NCBI RefSeq assembly: GCF_013364195.1
Contig: NZ_CP054918.1
Coordinates: 1,849,001-1,913,000, forward strand
Length of the DNA stretch: 64,000 bases
Source: Streptomyces sp. NA04227
GTDB lineage: Bacteria; Actinomycetota; Actinomycetes; Streptomycetales; Streptomycetaceae
Reading direction: 5' to 3'
In this document: positions 60,883-64,000 of the stretch, piece after piece
Layout of the letters: every line of letters begins with the position of its first letter
Position numbering within the stretch: the stretch's first letter is position 1
Made by a program: the position numbers and the translations under genes
Notes under the pieces: generated by a model
Database searches by the model: none
Seen by the model: the letters and a program-made list of their open reading frames with translations, nothing else
What the model was told of the DNA's origin: nothing

Positions 60883-62253
60883 TCAGGCCCCCGGAGTCGT
60901 CGGCTTCTCCGGTTCCAGGGAGTTGCCCGCCGGGATGCGGCCGCAGTCGGAGGGGGCGGGCTTGCCCGCGAAGCGGTCGTTGAGCCAGTTGAGGGTGGTG
61001 GGCAGCCAGGGCAGCGTGGCGCCGAAGTGGCTCAGCAGATTGTGCTGGTCGTAGGAGATCGCGTTGTTGCCGGTGGCGCAGTACTGGCGGGCCAGCGCAC
61101 GGACGTCGCCCGCGACCATGACGCCGTCGCCGGTGCCGACGCCGGGCGGGTTGTTGAAGGTGCCCTCCAGGACTCCGGCGTTGCCCTGGGCGATGTAGCC
61201 GGGGATCGTCGGGGTGCCCGCCGAGCCGAGGTTGACCTTGTTGACCGCGGTGAGGAACTCCGGGATCGAGTTGGGGTCGGCGTACTCGGGCTTGGTCATC
61301 TTCTTCCAGGTCAGCCCGGGGTACTGACCGAGGACGTTGATGATCGAGGCGCGCTCCAGCTTCTTGTACACCTCCAGGCCGTACGCGTTCAGGTAGGGCT
61401 TGAGGTCGATCTCGTAGGAGCGGGCGACGCCGATGACGGCCATCGGGATGATGCCGGCCCAGACCTTGCTGCCGTCCACGTACTTGAGGTTGTGCGCCGG
61501 GGCGACGAGCACACCGCCCTCGGCGAAGCCGACCAGCTTCTTGTTGACGTCGGGGGCGTACTCGGGGGCCATCGCCGCCGCCCAGTTGGTGGCGATGGCG
61601 CCACCGGAGTAGCCCGCGAGACCGAAGCGCGTGTCGGAGTTCATGCCGGTCGCCGAGGACCGGGTGACGGCGCGGATCGAGTCGAGGGTGTTGGTCCCGT
61701 ACTCGGGTCCGGCCGCGAAGTGGGCGTCCTGCCCTTCGGTGTCCGGGATGACGAGGTTGTAGCCCTGGAGCAGGGCGGGCGTCAGGAGCAGGGACTCGAC
61801 GTCGGCGATCAGGCCGCCGAGGCTGACGTCTCCGGCGATCGAGCGGGAGGGCCCGTGCTCGGGGTCCAGGGAGTCGTAGAAGGACTGGTACGACAGGGCC
61901 TTGCTGCTGTCGCCCTTGATACTGCGCACGACCGAGGTCACGTTGGCGGCCGGGCGGCCCTTGGCGTCCGTGGTCCGGTACAGCAGCTGGACCGCCTTCA
62001 CCGGCGTGGGGATGCCGATGACGTGGTAGGTCAGCGTCCGCGTCTTCAGTACGTCGCCGGGCGCGTACGAGGACAGCGGCTTGGCGCCGTCGTAGGTGTA
62101 GAACGGGTCCTTCGCCGCGACCGCGGAGGGCGCGGAGCCCGGTGCCGCCGCGGTGGGCGCGGCCAGGGCGGCCGGGGCGGCGGCCAGGGTCAGCGAGGCG
62201 ACGACCGCCGTCGCCAGCAGGCGCACGGACCCCTTGGGCAGGGCTTTGGGCAT
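60883..62253 (-). CDS. Secreted lipase of the secretory lipase (LIP) family
   Basis: 456 residues from ATG 62253; GTG 62265 in frame is an alternative nearer the GGGGGAG ribosome site. A signal peptide (about 1-33, VRLLATAVVASLTLAAAPAALAAP) precedes the lipase. The nucleophile motif is GYSGGAIATNWAAAM, with VIPDTEGQDAHFAAGPEYG before it and SHFGATLPWLPTTLNWLNDRFAG containing the catalytic His region near the end. It resembles actinobacterial triacylglycerol lipases with a cap domain, acting outside the cell. It is monocistronic. Confidence 0.9.
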   Translation of the reverse strand: MPKALPKGSVRLLATAVVASLTLAAAPAALAAPTAAAPGSAPSAVAAKDPFYTYDGAKPLSSYAPGDVLKTRTLTYHVIGIPTPVKAVQLLYRTTDAKGRPAANVTSVVRSIKGDSSKALSYQSFYDSLDPEHGPSRSIAGDVSLGGLIADVESLLLTPALLQGYNLVIPDTEGQDAHFAAGPEYGTNTLDSIRAVTRSSATGMNSDTRFGLAGYSGGAIATNWAAAMAPEYAPDVNKKLVGFAEGGVLVAPAHNLKYVDGSKVWAGIIPMAVIGVARSYEIDLKPYLNAYGLEVYKKLERASIINVLGQYPGLTWKKMTKPEYADPNSIPEFLTAVNKVNLGSAGTPTIPGYIAQGNAGVLEGTFNNPPGVGTGDGVMVAGDVRALARQYCATGNNAISYDQHNLLSHFGATLPWLPTTLNWLNDRFAGKPAPSDCGRIPAGNSLEPEKPTTPGA

Positions 62254-62437
62254 GGGTGTGGACACAACTCCCCCTGGGCTCGTGAAATCAATCACAGAAG
62301 CAAGCGCCAGCGAAGTTACCCCTAGGTAACACCCCCGTACAGAGGCTTGACAGAAGTTCACGGCATGCGTGCACACGACTGCACTCGGTCACGGCAGGGC
62401 TGTAACCAGGTACAACGAGGCGCCGGGAAGTTGTGGG

Positions 62438-62905
<468 letters not shown>

Positions 62906-63160
62906 GCGGGGACTTTATCGGCACATCGAAAAGCTCCCAACTCGGCCCGGATCATGGCAACTTCACCGACGGGCTCGGCGGTGAAGACGGTCTGTCGTAC
63001 TGCGGATCTTCTACGGCGAACTGCCCCAATGAGGCGTATATGGGTTCGAGTGGCGGTTGGTGCGGGAGCGCTTTCGCTGCTGTCGAGTGCGGCATGTACG
63101 AGCAGAAGGGCGAGGCGGACGAGAGCTGGTTCGCCTCCGAGTGCCCTCGGCCGACCGCGC
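62906..63160. other. Intergenic between YqeY-like and sigma factor genes
   Basis: 255 bases with no ribosome sites or plausible genes. A 10-base match to the tRNA T-loop sequence (63042-63051) is considered chance. Confidence 0.5.
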
Positions 63161-64000
63161 TCAGTCCAGATAGCCGCGCAGTTGCTCCGCGAAGGCATGG
63201 TCCCGCAGCCTGCTCAAGGTCTTCGACTCGATCTGGCGGATGCGTTCGCGGGTCACCCCGAAGAGACGGCCGATCTCCTCCAGGGTGCGGGGTCTTCCGT
63301 CGTCGAGTCCGTAGCGGAGCTGGACGACCTTGCGTTCGCGTTCGCCGAGGGTGGACAGGACCGCGTCGAGGTGTTCGCGCAGCAGCAGGAAGGCGGCCGA
63401 CTCGACCGGGGAGGCGGCGTCGCCGTCCTCGATGAGATCGCCGAGGGCGACGTCGTCCTCCTCGCCGACCGGGGCGTGCAGCGAGACCGGTTCCTGGGCG
63501 AGGCGCAGCACCTCGCTCACCCGCTCGGGCGGGAGGCCGAGCTGGTCGCCGACCTCCTGCGGGGTGGGCTCGTAGCCACGCTCCTGGAGCAGGCGGCGCT
63601 GGGCGCGGATGACACGGTTGATGAGTTCGACGACGTGCACCGGGACCCGGATGGTGCGGGCCTGGTCGGCGAGGGCGCGGGACATCGCCTGGCGGATCCA
63701 CCAGGTCGCGTACGTGGAGAACTTGTAGCCGCGCGCGTAGTCGAACTTCTCCACCGCCCTGATCAGGCCGAGGTTGCCCTCCTGGACCAGGTCGAGCATG
63801 GTCAGGCCGCGTCCTACGTAGCGCTTTGCCACCGAGACGACCAGCCGCAGATTCGCCTCGATCAGCCTCCGCTTGGCCATCCGGCCCATCACGACGAGGC
63901 GGTCCAGGTCATGCGCGAGCGAGGAGTCGAGGTCCTTGGCGCCCAGGAGTTTCTCCTCGGCGAACAGGCCCGCCTCGACCCGGCGGGCGAGTTCCACTTC
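63161..64000 (-). CDS. hrdA: Group 2 sigma-70 factor (HrdA-like), 5' end beyond window
   Basis: 279 residues visible, open at the window edge. From region 1.2 ([13 protein letters not shown]) it runs through region 2, with [57 protein letters not shown], the core-binding and -10 recognition helices. Region 3 and region 4 ([22 protein letters not shown]) follow. Promoter specificity should be close to the principal sigma factor HrdB. HrdA is favoured over HrdC/HrdD by the -1-to-C-terminal sequence and by linkage with mbl and matB; this rests on memory of S. coelicolor. It is convergent with nothing in view. Confidence 0.85.
   Translation of the reverse strand, partial: EVELARRVEAGLFAEEKLLGAKDLDSSLAHDLDRLVVMGRMAKRRLIEANLRLVVSVAKRYVGRGLTMLDLVQEGNLGLIRAVEKFDYARGYKFSTYATWWIRQAMSRALADQARTIRVPVHVVELINRVIRAQRRLLQERGYEPTPQEVGDQLGLPPERVSEVLRLAQEPVSLHAPVGEEDDVALGDLIEDGDAASPVESAAFLLLREHLDAVLSTLGERERKVVQLRYGLDDGRPRTLEEIGRLFGVTRERIRQIESKTLSRLRDHAFAEQLRGYLD

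Noticed and set aside
63042..63051. GGGTTCGAGT match to the tRNA T-loop as a possible att site
   Set aside because: Only 10 bases, 47 kb from the tRNA and with core genes between; chance match.

Overview
The window is a stretch of high-GC actinobacterial chromosome, almost certainly Streptomyces. The support is codon usage with GC-rich third positions, GTG and TTG starts, stop/start overlaps, probable leaderless genes, a Streptomyces-type malonyl-CoA synthetase (matB), an Mbl-like MreB paralogue, an SCO2400-type zinc-ribbon protein, DUF6230/DUF6114 genes and, at the right edge, an HrdA-like group 2 sigma factor. From memory, matB, mbl and hrdA sit close together in the same order in S. coelicolor (SCO24xx). 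The frame is therefore probably conserved core, with an accessory insert between mbl and the right-hand core genes.

Layout. 1-12.1 kb: core metabolism and regulation, namely a partial galactose mutarotase, a membrane acyltransferase, a Tat-exported propeller-like protein, an EI24/CysZ-like membrane protein, a divergent oxidoreductase/MarR pair, a zinc-ribbon membrane protein, a MerR-PP2C fusion and matB. 12.1-15.7 kb: an unusual palindrome array, a 19-residue membrane peptide gene, and an mbl/sensor-kinase pair whose catalytic motifs look eroded. 15.96 kb: a CAT-anticodon tRNA gene.

16.3-30.4 kb is the accessory island. It starts just past the tRNA with three translationally coupled genes (a cupin-like protein, a CorA-like two-TM protein and an unknown protein). 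A convergent pair follows, encoding a reverse transcriptase (RT) with an intact GDD and an AbiEii-type nucleotidyltransferase. Divergent from the RT is a complete type I-E interference set: cas3, cas8e, cas11, cas7, cas5 and cas6e. No cas1, cas2 or repeat-spacer array was found anywhere in the window. The RT plus nucleotidyltransferase next to an adaptation-less type I-E module is the most interesting part.

30.5-45 kb: a cupin, an MFS transporter with a TolB-like protein, and a secreted metallophosphoesterase with a ricin-type lectin tail. Next come a TetR regulator and an oxygenase operon (EthA-like Baeyer-Villiger monooxygenase, AurF-like diiron protein, FprB-like ferredoxin reductase) behind a CRP-consensus site and a strong inverted repeat. 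Then come a Ser/Thr kinase, an FHA protein and an O-methyltransferase. 45-53 kb: a second kinase and a cell-surface cluster with a low-complexity exported protein, DUF6114 and two DUF6230 proteins. 53-64 kb: tandem tRNA-Asn genes with a classical terminator, a small anchored protein, an FGGY kinase, a heterodimeric ABC exporter, an alpha/beta hydrolase, a decayed sugar-nucleotide reductase fragment, a secreted lipase, a GatB/YqeY protein and the partial hrdA-like gene.

Most other long reading frames on either strand are GC-driven shadows and were left out. All assignments come from reading motifs by eye; no database search was run.
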